Below, piece by piece: positions 1 through 6,220 of a DNA stretch of 8,301 nucleotides (within the stretch, counting starts at the first letter, position 1; the number at the start of each line of letters is the position of its first letter). The translations under genes and the position numbers were made by a program. Under the pieces are notes generated by a model that searched no databases, was not told the DNA's origin, and saw only the letters and a list, made by a program, of their open reading frames with translations. Source of the DNA: Flavobacterium sp. (GTDB lineage Bacteria > Bacteroidota > Bacteroidia > Flavobacteriales > Flavobacteriaceae). The stretch lies in assembly GCA_030150335.1 (NCBI GenBank), contig JASLGC010000070.1:1-8301 (forward strand), written 5' to 3'.

Positions 1-1
1 C

Positions 2-205
2 TTTAATCCATCTGGAGTAAAGGTTGATCCCAATGGAAACATCTTTACCTCTGCTCCAGGTGGCATTTGGGTATTTACAGCAAATGGTGAATTAGTCGTT
101 AAAATAAACACTAAAGAACGTGCATCTAACTGTTCTTTAAGTCAAGATGGTAAGACTATTTTCATAACAAATAGCGATAAGGTCTTGAAGATAAAAATGA
201 GATAG
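2..205 (+). CDS. SMP-30/gluconolactonase-like protein, C-terminal fragment
   Basis: This is the last 67 codons of a gene that begins before the window; it reads openly from base 2 to a TAG stop at 203-205. The fragment resembles the final blades of the six-bladed SMP-30/gluconolactonase/LRE propeller: a VDPNGNIF strand, the APGGIWVF turn, then NCSLSQDGKTIFIT and a final short strand. Family members are calcium- or zinc-dependent lactonases of sugar acids, often secreted in Bacteroidota. One oddity is visible. The family usually has PDG just before this V-x-D-x-x-G strand, and that Asp is a metal ligand, but here the triplet reads PSG, with Ser at bases 11-13. If my alignment from memory is right, the protein may bind metal differently or be a non-lactonase relative. 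The gene converges on the hydroxyisourate hydrolase gene and shares its terminator. The N-terminus and any signal peptide are not visible. Confidence 0.75.
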   Translation, partial: FNPSGVKVDPNGNIFTSAPGGIWVFTANGELVVKINTKERASNCSLSQDGKTIFITNSDKVLKIKMR

Positions 206-249
206 AAAAAAAGCTCTAAGAAAGAATCTACTTTCTTAGAGCTTTTTTT
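206..249. terminator. Bidirectional intrinsic terminator between convergent genes
   Basis: A perfect inverted repeat pairs 211-224 with 231-244 (14 bp, AAGCTCTAAGAAAG and its complement) around a 6-base loop, AATCTA. A-runs on the left (206-210) pair with T-runs on the right (245-249), extending the stem to 19 bp and giving a U-tract in either direction. It starts immediately after the TAG of the SMP-30-like gene and lies 8 bases from the stop of the minus-strand hydrolase gene, so it very likely ends both transcripts. Confidence 0.92.
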
Positions 250-256
250 ATCGCAA

Positions 257-664
257 TCAACTCCCTCTGTACGTTGAATACCCAAATGGACTTAACGTAA
301 TTGGCACATGATAATGCATGCCATCTTTAATTTCAAAAGTCACCTCTATAAAAGGATAAAAACTTTCCAGATTGTTCTTCTCAAAATATGGTTTAGTAAA
401 AAATGTTAAACGATAAATACCTTTATTATCAGCATTCCCTTCTTCATATTTTAAAAAATCACCAATACGTCCATCTTTATTTGTAGTTTTCTCACTAATA
501 CTTTTCCATTTATCTCCCGTAAGCTTTTCTAATTTAACTTTAACACCTTCTGAAGGATGTCCTTGTGAAATATCCAGAATATGAGTACTCAACTGGTATT
601 TAACTTCTTGTGCATAACTACTCAGAGATACCATTGCAAAAATCAAAAACATTAATTTTTTCAT
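257..664 (-). CDS. uraH: Secreted 5-hydroxyisourate hydrolase (transthyretin-like family)
   Basis: This enzyme (also called hiuH) hydrolyses 5-hydroxyisourate, the product of urate oxidation, to OHCU. The 135-residue product has a signal peptide at about 1-18, with a hydrophobic core and a likely cut after SYA, followed by a transthyretin-fold domain of ordinary size. The family signature is intact: LSTHILD near the N-terminus (His28), DGRIGDFL (Arg66), HYHVPITLSP (His119) and the C-terminal YRGS tetrapeptide. His28, Arg66 and His119 match the known catalytic His-Arg-His set, so the protein should be active rather than a degenerate relative. The ATG at 664 is directly followed by the signal peptide, which supports this start. 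The signal peptide implies periplasmic action. No urate oxidase, OHCU decarboxylase or allantoinase gene is visible nearby, so the physiological substrate is not confirmed by context. Confidence 0.93.
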   Translation of the reverse strand: MKKLMFLIFAMVSLSSYAQEVKYQLSTHILDISQGHPSEGVKVKLEKLTGDKWKSISEKTTNKDGRIGDFLKYEEGNADNKGIYRLTFFTKPYFEKNNLESFYPFIEVTFEIKDGMHYHVPITLSPFGYSTYRGS

Positions 665-707
665 CTTATAGCTTTATTTATATTAATAACTTAAAGAAAC
701 AAAAAAC

Positions 708-734
708 ATTATAAATAAAATTATACTTTTCAAA
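708..734 (-). promoter_or_regulatory. Candidate promoter of the hydroxyisourate hydrolase gene
   Basis: Read on the minus strand, TTTG (731-734), a 17-base spacer and TATAAT (708-713) lie about 45 bases before the ATG at 664. The TTTG and the spacing fit a Bacteroidota -33 element, but the downstream box is TATAATG rather than the usual TAnnTTTG. The surroundings are very AT-rich, so a chance match is quite possible. Confidence 0.3.
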
Positions 735-991
735 CAATAACTTTTATTTATAATAAACTATAATACAATTCATTACAAACAAATACAATAAATCACTTTT
801 CCCTACTCTTATATCTTTAATAAGTAATATTATATCCTTTTATCAACGATTTACTCTACATCCCTTTTTTGAAAAAACACAGTAATTCAAAATAAGAGTC
901 GATTGTTTCAAATCCTGCACATTCTTTTGTAAAATCATTAATTAAACTATAAAATCGAAAGCCCTCCTATTTTATTAATTCATAATTACAT

Positions 992-999
992 TATCTTTG
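992..999 (+). promoter_or_regulatory. Bacteroidota -7 promoter box for the DUF4265 gene
   Basis: TATCTTTG is an exact match to the Bacteroidota sigma-factor -7 consensus TAnnTTTG. It would start transcription near base 1005 and give a leader of about 50 bases before the ATG at 1057. The -33 element is weak: only T-rich sequence lies at the expected distance (about 968-974), with no TTG. The same ten bases, ATTATCTTTG, occur upstream of argS on the other strand. Confidence 0.6.
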
Positions 1000-1056
1000 A
1001 CAAATCAAATACCGTATGGAAGCTCGGTATAAACTAATAGAATTAATTATCACGCA

Positions 1057-1530
1057 ATGGAAGATCAATATCAACAAATTTTAGTTAGATATTACAGTAA
1101 TGTCTTAGAAGAAAATACAGTAGAAACTTTTTGGGGTAAAGTAATCGATGAAAAAGAAGGTTTGTATCAAGTAGACAATATTCCTTTTTATGGACCAGAT
1201 TTTTCTTGCGATGATGTAGTGTGTGCTGAATACGACGAAACTGAAAAAACACTTACCTACCGCTACGTTGCAAAAGCATCAGGTAATTCTACAGTACAAG
1301 TTATTGTTCAAAATGAAAAATACAACTTAGAAGACTTGTACAATGAAATACTATATGCCGGTACAGAAATAGAAGTGTTAAGTGACCAATACTTTGTAAT
1401 AAACGTACCTAACAAAACAGACTATAAAAACGTAGTCGCTATCTTAGCAGAATTAGAAGACGAAACAGTAATTACTTATGCTGAACCACTTTTATCTCCT
1501 AAACACAGTGCTGATTTAAGAACTAAATAA
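1057..1530 (+). CDS. DUF4265 domain-containing protein
   Basis: This 157-residue soluble protein has no signal peptide or membrane segment, so it is presumably cytoplasmic. It matches the DUF4265 pattern as I know it: an early E-x-x-W-G-K strand (about 23-27), then LYQVDNIPF (about 36-44), a CDDVVCAEYDE strand (about 51-61) and the SGNSTVQVIV strand (about 75-84). The second half, with an LYNEILYAGTEIE stretch and a FVINVPN strand, fits the C-terminal part of the same domain. The function of DUF4265 is unknown, and I see no catalytic motif. The protein is acidic. The gene stands alone: it has its own promoter box at 992-999 and ends in a strong terminator 17 bases after its TAA stop. The start is the first ATG after the promoter; no Shine-Dalgarno sequence is present, as is normal in this phylum. 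Confidence 0.82.
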   Translation: MEDQYQQILVRYYSNVLEENTVETFWGKVIDEKEGLYQVDNIPFYGPDFSCDDVVCAEYDETEKTLTYRYVAKASGNSTVQVIVQNEKYNLEDLYNEILYAGTEIEVLSDQYFVINVPNKTDYKNVVAILAELEDETVITYAEPLLSPKHSADLRTK

Positions 1531-1546
1531 GAGTACATTATACAAG

Positions 1547-1589
1547 ACAGAAAAAGCCAGTTTACAAGTAGTAAACTGGCTTTTTCTGT
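1547..1589. terminator. Bidirectional intrinsic terminator between convergent transcripts
   Basis: A perfect 19-bp inverted repeat pairs 1547-1565 with 1571-1589 around a 5-base loop, AAGTA. The GC-containing core (GCCAGTTTAC and its complement) is flanked by A5 on one side and T5 on the other, so the hairpin works in both directions. It lies 17 bases after the DUF4265 stop and about 20 bases after the MBOAT gene stop at 1609, and should end both the plus-strand gene and the long minus-strand operon. Confidence 0.93.
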
Positions 1590-1608
1590 ATATAAATATT
1601 TTATCCTT

Positions 1609-3270
1609 TTAAAACTGGAAGTAAATAAACGGTTGCGGACCTGCAGTAGCAGTAGCATACACTACCCAAAATACTAATCCTAATACAACAGCTTTTACAA
1701 ACATAGGCGCTACACAAAACATCTGATTTGGTATAGCCATCCATGACTTCGGAATATAATGCCATACAAATCCTATGAAGATTAATAAGAACGCATTCTT
1801 ATACCCCATAATTATCGTTGACCAAGCATTCCAATCAAACTCTAATTGTCCGATGTTATAGATTACATTCAACGCTGTATCAAATGAAGTTGCTCTAAAG
1901 AATATCCAACAAAACGTTACAAAATGGAACGTAATAAATACAGAGATTACTTTCCATATCACAGAAGGCTCTTTGCCTTTTGCACGAGGGAATAACTCCA
2001 TAAACATCTTGTGAACTGCCAACGCTATTCCGTGCAATGCTCCCCACACGATGAAACGCAAACTCGCTCCATGCCATAATCCCCCAAGTAACATTGTTGT
2101 AAACAAGTTGAAGTTTGTAAACAAACTCTTATTCTTATCTTTTGACAACAAGATAGTCAAAGCAAATACAACTACCGAAGCCCCTGCTATTATCAAAGGT
2201 ACAGCACTTTGCTGTAAGTAATAAACTCCCCATCCTATAATACCCGCAAAGAATAAACCTGGAAAGAAGTATCCTCCAAAACTTCCATTTCTATTTCCTC
2301 CAACTGATATGTACAAGAAATCTTTTAACCATGTTGACAATGATATATGCCAACGTCTCCAGAACTCGGTAATAGACATCGATTGATAAGGAACATTAAA
2401 GTTCATAGGCAATCTATATCCCATCAACAACGCAATACCAATTGCCATATCTGAATACCCAGAGAAGTCACAGTAAATCTGAATTGCGTACCCATAAGAA
2501 GCCATCAAGTTTTCAAATGCAGAATAACTATTAGGCGCATCAAATACACGATCTACAAAGTTGATTGATATATAGTCTGATATTACAGCTTTTTTCAATA
2601 GTCCACCTACAATCAATAACATCCCCTCATTTACATTATCTCTTGTCACAAGTATATTAGAGTATATCTGAGGAATAAAGTCTTTAGCACGCACAATAGG
2701 CCCTGCTACCAACTGAGGGAAGAACGAAATAAAGAACAAATAGTCTAAGAAGTTCTTCGTAGGCTCTATTTCCTTACGATATATCTCAATAATATAACTT
2801 ATCGACTGAAACGTAAAGAACGAAATCCCTACCGGTAAGATTATATCATCTAAATGCCATTGCGAATTGGCAATGAAATTAAAACCATCTAAAAAGAAGT
2901 TCGTGTATTTAAAATACCCCAGTAATCCCAAATTCACAATAATACTAATCGTTAAGAGCAAGCGCTTCTTAACCGAATTATCAGTATCATTAATTATCTT
3001 GGCAAAGTAATAATCCATCAATGAGGACCCTACCAAAATAAGAAAGTACATTCCACTTGACTTATAATAGAAGAAAAGAGAAAAGATTACTACGTATAAC
3101 AAACGCACATGAAAGGTCTTCCTCATCAAAATATAGAAGAGGTAAAACACGATAAACAAACCTAAAAACAAACCAGAGTTAAACAACAAAGGTTCTTTTG
3201 GGTTATAAGTAAACCAATTGATTACATCATCAATAGTAAAACTCGGTATCTCAATATTAAATAGACTCAT
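1609..3270 (-). CDS. AlgI-like MBOAT family membrane O-acyltransferase
   Basis: This 553-residue polytopic membrane protein has about a dozen hydrophobic segments (for example near 33-50, 103-119, 144-163, 214-230, 333-350, 356-375, 438-458, 490-506 and 520-543). MBOAT hallmarks are clear: FFPQLVAGPI (184-192), the DFSGYSDMAIG stretch (268-278), EFWRRWHISLSTWLKDFLY (302-320) followed by GGNR, and LWHGASLRFIVWGALHG (398-414) with the conserved His400 and His413. Length and motifs fit the AlgI/PatA/DltB group, which pass acyl groups across the inner membrane to periplasmic partners that modify polysaccharide, peptidoglycan or teichoic acid. The C-terminus ends in FIYFQF, a tail typical of this group. 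The ATG overlaps the stop of the upstream LysM-SGNH gene by one base (TAATG), indicating translational coupling and a shared job. The donor and acceptor cannot be read from the sequence; acetyl is the usual acyl group. Confidence 0.93.
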   Translation of the reverse strand: MSLFNIEIPSFTIDDVINWFTYNPKEPLLFNSGLFLGLFIVFYLFYILMRKTFHVRLLYVVIFSLFFYYKSSGMYFLILVGSSLMDYYFAKIINDTDNSVKKRLLLTISIIVNLGLLGYFKYTNFFLDGFNFIANSQWHLDDIILPVGISFFTFQSISYIIEIYRKEIEPTKNFLDYLFFISFFPQLVAGPIVRAKDFIPQIYSNILVTRDNVNEGMLLIVGGLLKKAVISDYISINFVDRVFDAPNSYSAFENLMASYGYAIQIYCDFSGYSDMAIGIALLMGYRLPMNFNVPYQSMSITEFWRRWHISLSTWLKDFLYISVGGNRNGSFGGYFFPGLFFAGIIGWGVYYLQQSAVPLIIAGASVVVFALTILLSKDKNKSLFTNFNLFTTMLLGGLWHGASLRFIVWGALHGIALAVHKMFMELFPRAKGKEPSVIWKVISVFITFHFVTFCWIFFRATSFDTALNVIYNIGQLEFDWNAWSTIIMGYKNAFLLIFIGFVWHYIPKSWMAIPNQMFCVAPMFVKAVVLGLVFWVVYATATAGPQPFIYFQF

Positions 3271-4703
3271 TAATTTAAAGCGCTATTTTGTTTGACAAAT
3301 TTATTGTACGCATCCATCAGTGCCTCATAAAAAAGGTCTCCTGTATAATTATATCCTTTTACAGAATAATGAACTAAATCTTTAGAAAGCAAACTATCCG
3401 CTTTCAAAGAAGCAAGTCCTAATGTCCCTCCTAAATTGTAATAAGTATCCCAAACTGCATATTTACCACTTATTCCATTGATAATAACTTCGTTTGCTAA
3501 CACAGAAGCTACAGTATTGGGATTGTTTTTTGAGAAATATGAAGGTGGAGGTGTTGTCAATAATATACTCGCAGTAGGAGCTACTTCCTTCACCTTAAGA
3601 AGAAAGGCATTCACCTGCTCTTGAAAATCTTTAGGGTCCATTCTGTCAAACGACTCATTGGTCCCCATAGACACAATAACCAAATCCGCATCAAGTCCTT
3701 TCAATTGTTGAAAGAAAAGATTGTACTTCAAATAATCAGAAAAACGAGCACCATTAACTCCAATCGTGTGGTATAGAATACCAGACTTATCGTTTTCAAG
3801 CACTACTCCATTCAAATCATAAGCCTCTGCTTGTTGATTAGAATAGAAGTAAATACGCTCCAACTCCTGACCTAACTCAAATGTATGAAAAACATCTTCT
3901 TTTTTTCCTGACAATTCGTTGAAAACACTTTTAGAAACAGCTACAGCTTCACGCTCTTTAGTAGGAATACTCAACTTCTTACCAGCGTGAATTACATTCG
4001 TTTTCATGTTGTTTACCTTCTTAATCTCAGGAATTGTCGTGTGATATTTCTTGGCAATACTTGAAAGAGATTCCCCACTTTTAATTTGATGAGATATCTT
4101 TTTAGGAGCAGATGATTCTAAAAACACCTTCTCACGAGCTGTTCCCACTTTAAAAGATTCATCGTTTTTAGGCGTAAACACCTTCATACGAGAAAACCCA
4201 TAACTTGCATCACGAACACTCAATTCAATAACAACATTCTTATTTTCTGTTGACAAGGCAATACCACTCAAACCAACATTTGCCCCTTTCACAGGAAAGA
4301 TGTTTCTATAGCTTGACCATTCTGCATTAGAAGAATATCTTACTAATGAGTTACCATTGGTTTTTGCTAATTTATATGGAAATGCAAAACCTAATCCCCC
4401 ATTTCCAAATTTATCTTGAAGTAAAGACCTCATTCTACCGCTGAAAAAATCAGCTTGAATATGAGAATCTCCAATGTGAACGATATTAACTTTTTTATTT
4501 GTGCTTCCTTTTAACTTCTCAAGTTTTGCAAAAAAAGAATTTAATTGTTCCGGATAGTAAACCTTGTTTGTAATACCCCCCTCATCACTCAAAGCATCAA
4601 TTACATCACCATGTTCTGGTGAAATAATCGTTCTATTTTGAGCAAACGTGTTGAAACCACAAAAAAGGCTTATTAATAATATAGCGATTTTATTATTTAT
4701 CAT
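3270..4703 (-). CDS. Secreted SGNH-hydrolase-like protein with inserted LysM domain
   Basis: This 477-residue protein has a Sec signal peptide (hydrophobic 5-20, likely cut after TFA at 21), so it should be periplasmic or outer-surface. SGNH blocks are recognisable: block I HIGDSH (Ser80), a probable block II Gly in GVNGARFSDY (315-324), block III GTNE (Asn349) and block V DLVH (Asp442, His445). The catalytic set is complete. A LysM domain sits inside the fold at about 204-248, from HQIKSGESLSSIAKKY to HAGKKLSIP, with beta-rich flanks at about 120-200 and 255-320. LysM binds N-acetylglucosamine polymers, mainly peptidoglycan. Adjacency to an MBOAT, with the stop and start codons overlapping, suggests it transfers an acyl group to, or removes one from, peptidoglycan or another envelope glycan. 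Acetylesterase versus acetyltransferase activity cannot be told from the sequence. It shares an SFFAKL-x-x-L helix and a block I region with its upstream neighbour. Confidence 0.9.
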   Translation of the reverse strand: MINNKIAILLISLFCGFNTFAQNRTIISPEHGDVIDALSDEGGITNKVYYPEQLNSFFAKLEKLKGSTNKKVNIVHIGDSHIQADFFSGRMRSLLQDKFGNGGLGFAFPYKLAKTNGNSLVRYSSNAEWSSYRNIFPVKGANVGLSGIALSTENKNVVIELSVRDASYGFSRMKVFTPKNDESFKVGTAREKVFLESSAPKKISHQIKSGESLSSIAKKYHTTIPEIKKVNNMKTNVIHAGKKLSIPTKEREAVAVSKSVFNELSGKKEDVFHTFELGQELERIYFYSNQQAEAYDLNGVVLENDKSGILYHTIGVNGARFSDYLKYNLFFQQLKGLDADLVIVSMGTNESFDRMDPKDFQEQVNAFLLKVKEVAPTASILLTTPPPSYFSKNNPNTVASVLANEVIINGISGKYAVWDTYYNLGGTLGLASLKADSLLSKDLVHYSVKGYNYTGDLFYEALMDAYNKFVKQNSALN

Positions 4704-4713
4704 TTTCTAAGTG

Positions 4714-6207
4714 CTATTGCTCTTTATTAGTGTTTGTTTCTACGTCATTAGCTTGCAAAGAATCAGACTTTACAGCAGGTGTAGAAACTTTATTACCTTG
4801 TTTTTTCTTATACTCCTCATATCCTTCTTCAAGCTCTTTGAAAATCATCTGTCCAATAATCTGAGCACCTCTATGATTGAAGTGAGTATAATCTTTATTC
4901 GCTTTTGACGGCGATTCTTCCACCCATTTAATCATTGAACCAGAACCTCCCATTGCCTGATACAAATTAAAGAAACCTGTATGCGATTCCATAGCATAAG
5001 CACGTTGTGCTTTCATCAATGGCACTACTGCAGAATCTGTTTTCATTTCAGTTTCATACTTTGTAGACTTATCTGCGGTTGAAATAACCAAGATATTTGC
5101 TTTTGGAAAACTCTGTTTTAAATGAGCAACTACTCTATTCATCTGTTTAGTGTACCACGAATAATTTAAAGAACCATAGTTCAATACATTCGCACCATAA
5201 TGCAAGATAATTAAACTGTAATCTAAGTTATTCTGATACTTCTGCATTAAGCTAACCTTAAACAATGACAATGGTAATCCTGAATTACCTCTACTTGAGA
5301 AGTTATCTACCTGAACACCAGAGTTAGCACTAAAGTCCATTCCATAAATAGGAATAGAATCTGCATTCTTAAACATCAGTTTTACTTGTTTCACAGAGCC
5401 ATCTGCTACTTTAAGCTTATTCAACTCTGACGTAATACTCAGTTTCTTAGCAATAGTATCCTTACCTATAATAACTAAAACTTCACCTCTATTATTATTT
5501 GAAGAACCATAATATAATGTTGGACTATTAAGAGAAGTCATATTCTTAATATTTCCTGCTTGATAACTCACCCAAGTTGGGCGAATAGTATCCTTAACAA
5601 AGTAAACTTGTCCTGATACACCAAATGGTTTCTGCGGTCTTTTCACATTTAAATAAGACTGCATTTTCCAGTTATTAGAATAACGGTGTATAACCGACTG
5701 ACGAGATTGTGCAGATTCAGACATAATAGATACATATCCTACTCCACTACCTCCATATTTATTTTGGTAATTCTTTCTAAGGTCTTGAACAATCAAGTCC
5801 CCATCAGTCATAGAGTCGCCATAATAAGCAATACGAACTCTTTTCCCTTGTGCTTGCTCCAAAGCATACAGCTTCGCAAAGAAAGACTCTAAGTAAGCCA
5901 TTCCCTTAAAAGCAGAAGCATCTTCTGTGCTTAATATATCATCTTCAGTAACGTAAACAACACTTTCATCAAATTTGACAACAGAGTCTTTTTTCACGAT
6001 AGTATCTACAGCACTGCTAATCCCTTTGCCATCTTCAACATTCTGAATAGCCTCAAGCATTAAACTATCCACAACAATATTACTTATTTTTATAGGTTCT
6101 TCACTGAATAACTTCCTTGGTAAATTTCCTTTAAAAAACAAAAAAAAGCCACTTGCCATTACTATAATGGCAAGTGACTGAAATATATATGATTTTTCTA
6201 CTTTCAC
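4714..6207 (-). CDS. Membrane-anchored SGNH-hydrolase-like protein, partner of MBOAT
   Basis: This 497-residue protein has a single N-terminal membrane segment (about 10-25) with no clear cleavage site, so it is probably a type II anchored periplasmic protein. A low-complexity linker (about 35-95) follows, then an SGNH domain: block I YYGDSM (Ser132), a probable block II Gly in FSSRGNSG (303-310), block III YGAN (Asn340) and block V DYTH (Asp439, His442). A beta-rich insert lies at about 180-300 and a charged, Ser/Thr-rich tail after 465. The start is GTG at 6207, 13 bases after the argS stop. I prefer it because it keeps the whole membrane segment; the next in-frame ATG is codon 17, inside that segment. 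A strong terminator hairpin overlaps codons 10-25. By analogy with AlgJ/AlgX and PatB, it likely takes an acyl group from the MBOAT two genes downstream, but its substrate is unknown. Confidence 0.87.
   Translation of the reverse strand: MKVEKSYIFQSLAIIVMASGFFLFFKGNLPRKLFSEEPIKISNIVVDSLMLEAIQNVEDGKGISSAVDTIVKKDSVVKFDESVVYVTEDDILSTEDASAFKGMAYLESFFAKLYALEQAQGKRVRIAYYGDSMTDGDLIVQDLRKNYQNKYGGSGVGYVSIMSESAQSRQSVIHRYSNNWKMQSYLNVKRPQKPFGVSGQVYFVKDTIRPTWVSYQAGNIKNMTSLNSPTLYYGSSNNNRGEVLVIIGKDTIAKKLSITSELNKLKVADGSVKQVKLMFKNADSIPIYGMDFSANSGVQVDNFSSRGNSGLPLSLFKVSLMQKYQNNLDYSLIILHYGANVLNYGSLNYSWYTKQMNRVVAHLKQSFPKANILVISTADKSTKYETEMKTDSAVVPLMKAQRAYAMESHTGFFNLYQAMGGSGSMIKWVEESPSKANKDYTHFNHRGAQIIGQMIFKELEEGYEEYKKKQGNKVSTPAVKSDSLQANDVETNTNKEQ
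6133..6179 (-). terminator. Intrinsic terminator of argS embedded in the next gene's coding start
   Basis: On the minus strand, 6165-6176 pairs perfectly with 6150-6161 (12 bp, CACTTGCCATTA and its complement) around the 3-base loop TAG. One U-G and two Watson-Crick pairs extend the RNA stem to 15 bp (6147-6149 with 6177-6179). The 3' arm runs into T8-G-T6 (6133-6147). The stem starts 41 bases after the last base of the argS stop codon, a normal place for a terminator, but it lies inside the SGNH gene, covering codons 10-25 of the membrane anchor. No similar hairpin was seen at the other two junctions of the operon. Confidence 0.75.
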
Positions 6208-6220
6208 AGAAATATAAAAA

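Larger units (their letters stand above)
665..1056. other. AT-rich intergenic region between divergent genes, no gene seen
   Basis: This 392-base stretch separates two genes that point away from each other (uraH leftward, the DUF4265 gene rightward). All frames are broken by frequent stops, and I see no tRNA-like, repeat-array or mobile-element structure. It holds a weak uraH promoter candidate on its left side and a good TAnnTTTG box at 992-999 on its right side. The middle part (about 740-960) shows nothing I can name. Confidence 0.7.

Noticed and set aside
1476..1658. 60-codon minus-strand open frame across the DUF4265 gene end and the MBOAT gene end
   Set aside because: It runs through the 19-bp terminator and overlaps two well-supported genes; its composition looks like antisense shadow.
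4639..4703. Possible lipoprotein signal in the LysM-SGNH protein (Cys15)
   Set aside because: The residues before Cys15 are Ser-Leu-Phe, which do not fit a lipobox; an ordinary signal peptide cut after TFA at 21 fits better.
4711..4908. 65-codon plus-strand open frame opposite the membrane-anchored SGNH gene
   Set aside because: It is antisense to a gene with clear motifs and has no recognisable domain or promoter; the hydrophobic look comes from the complement of a charged Lys/Glu-rich tail.
5686..5892. 68-codon plus-strand open frame
   Set aside because: It is antisense to the block I region of the SGNH gene, with no domain or start signal of its own. The short frames at 1895-2077 (minus) and 7734-7916 (plus) were rejected for the same reason.
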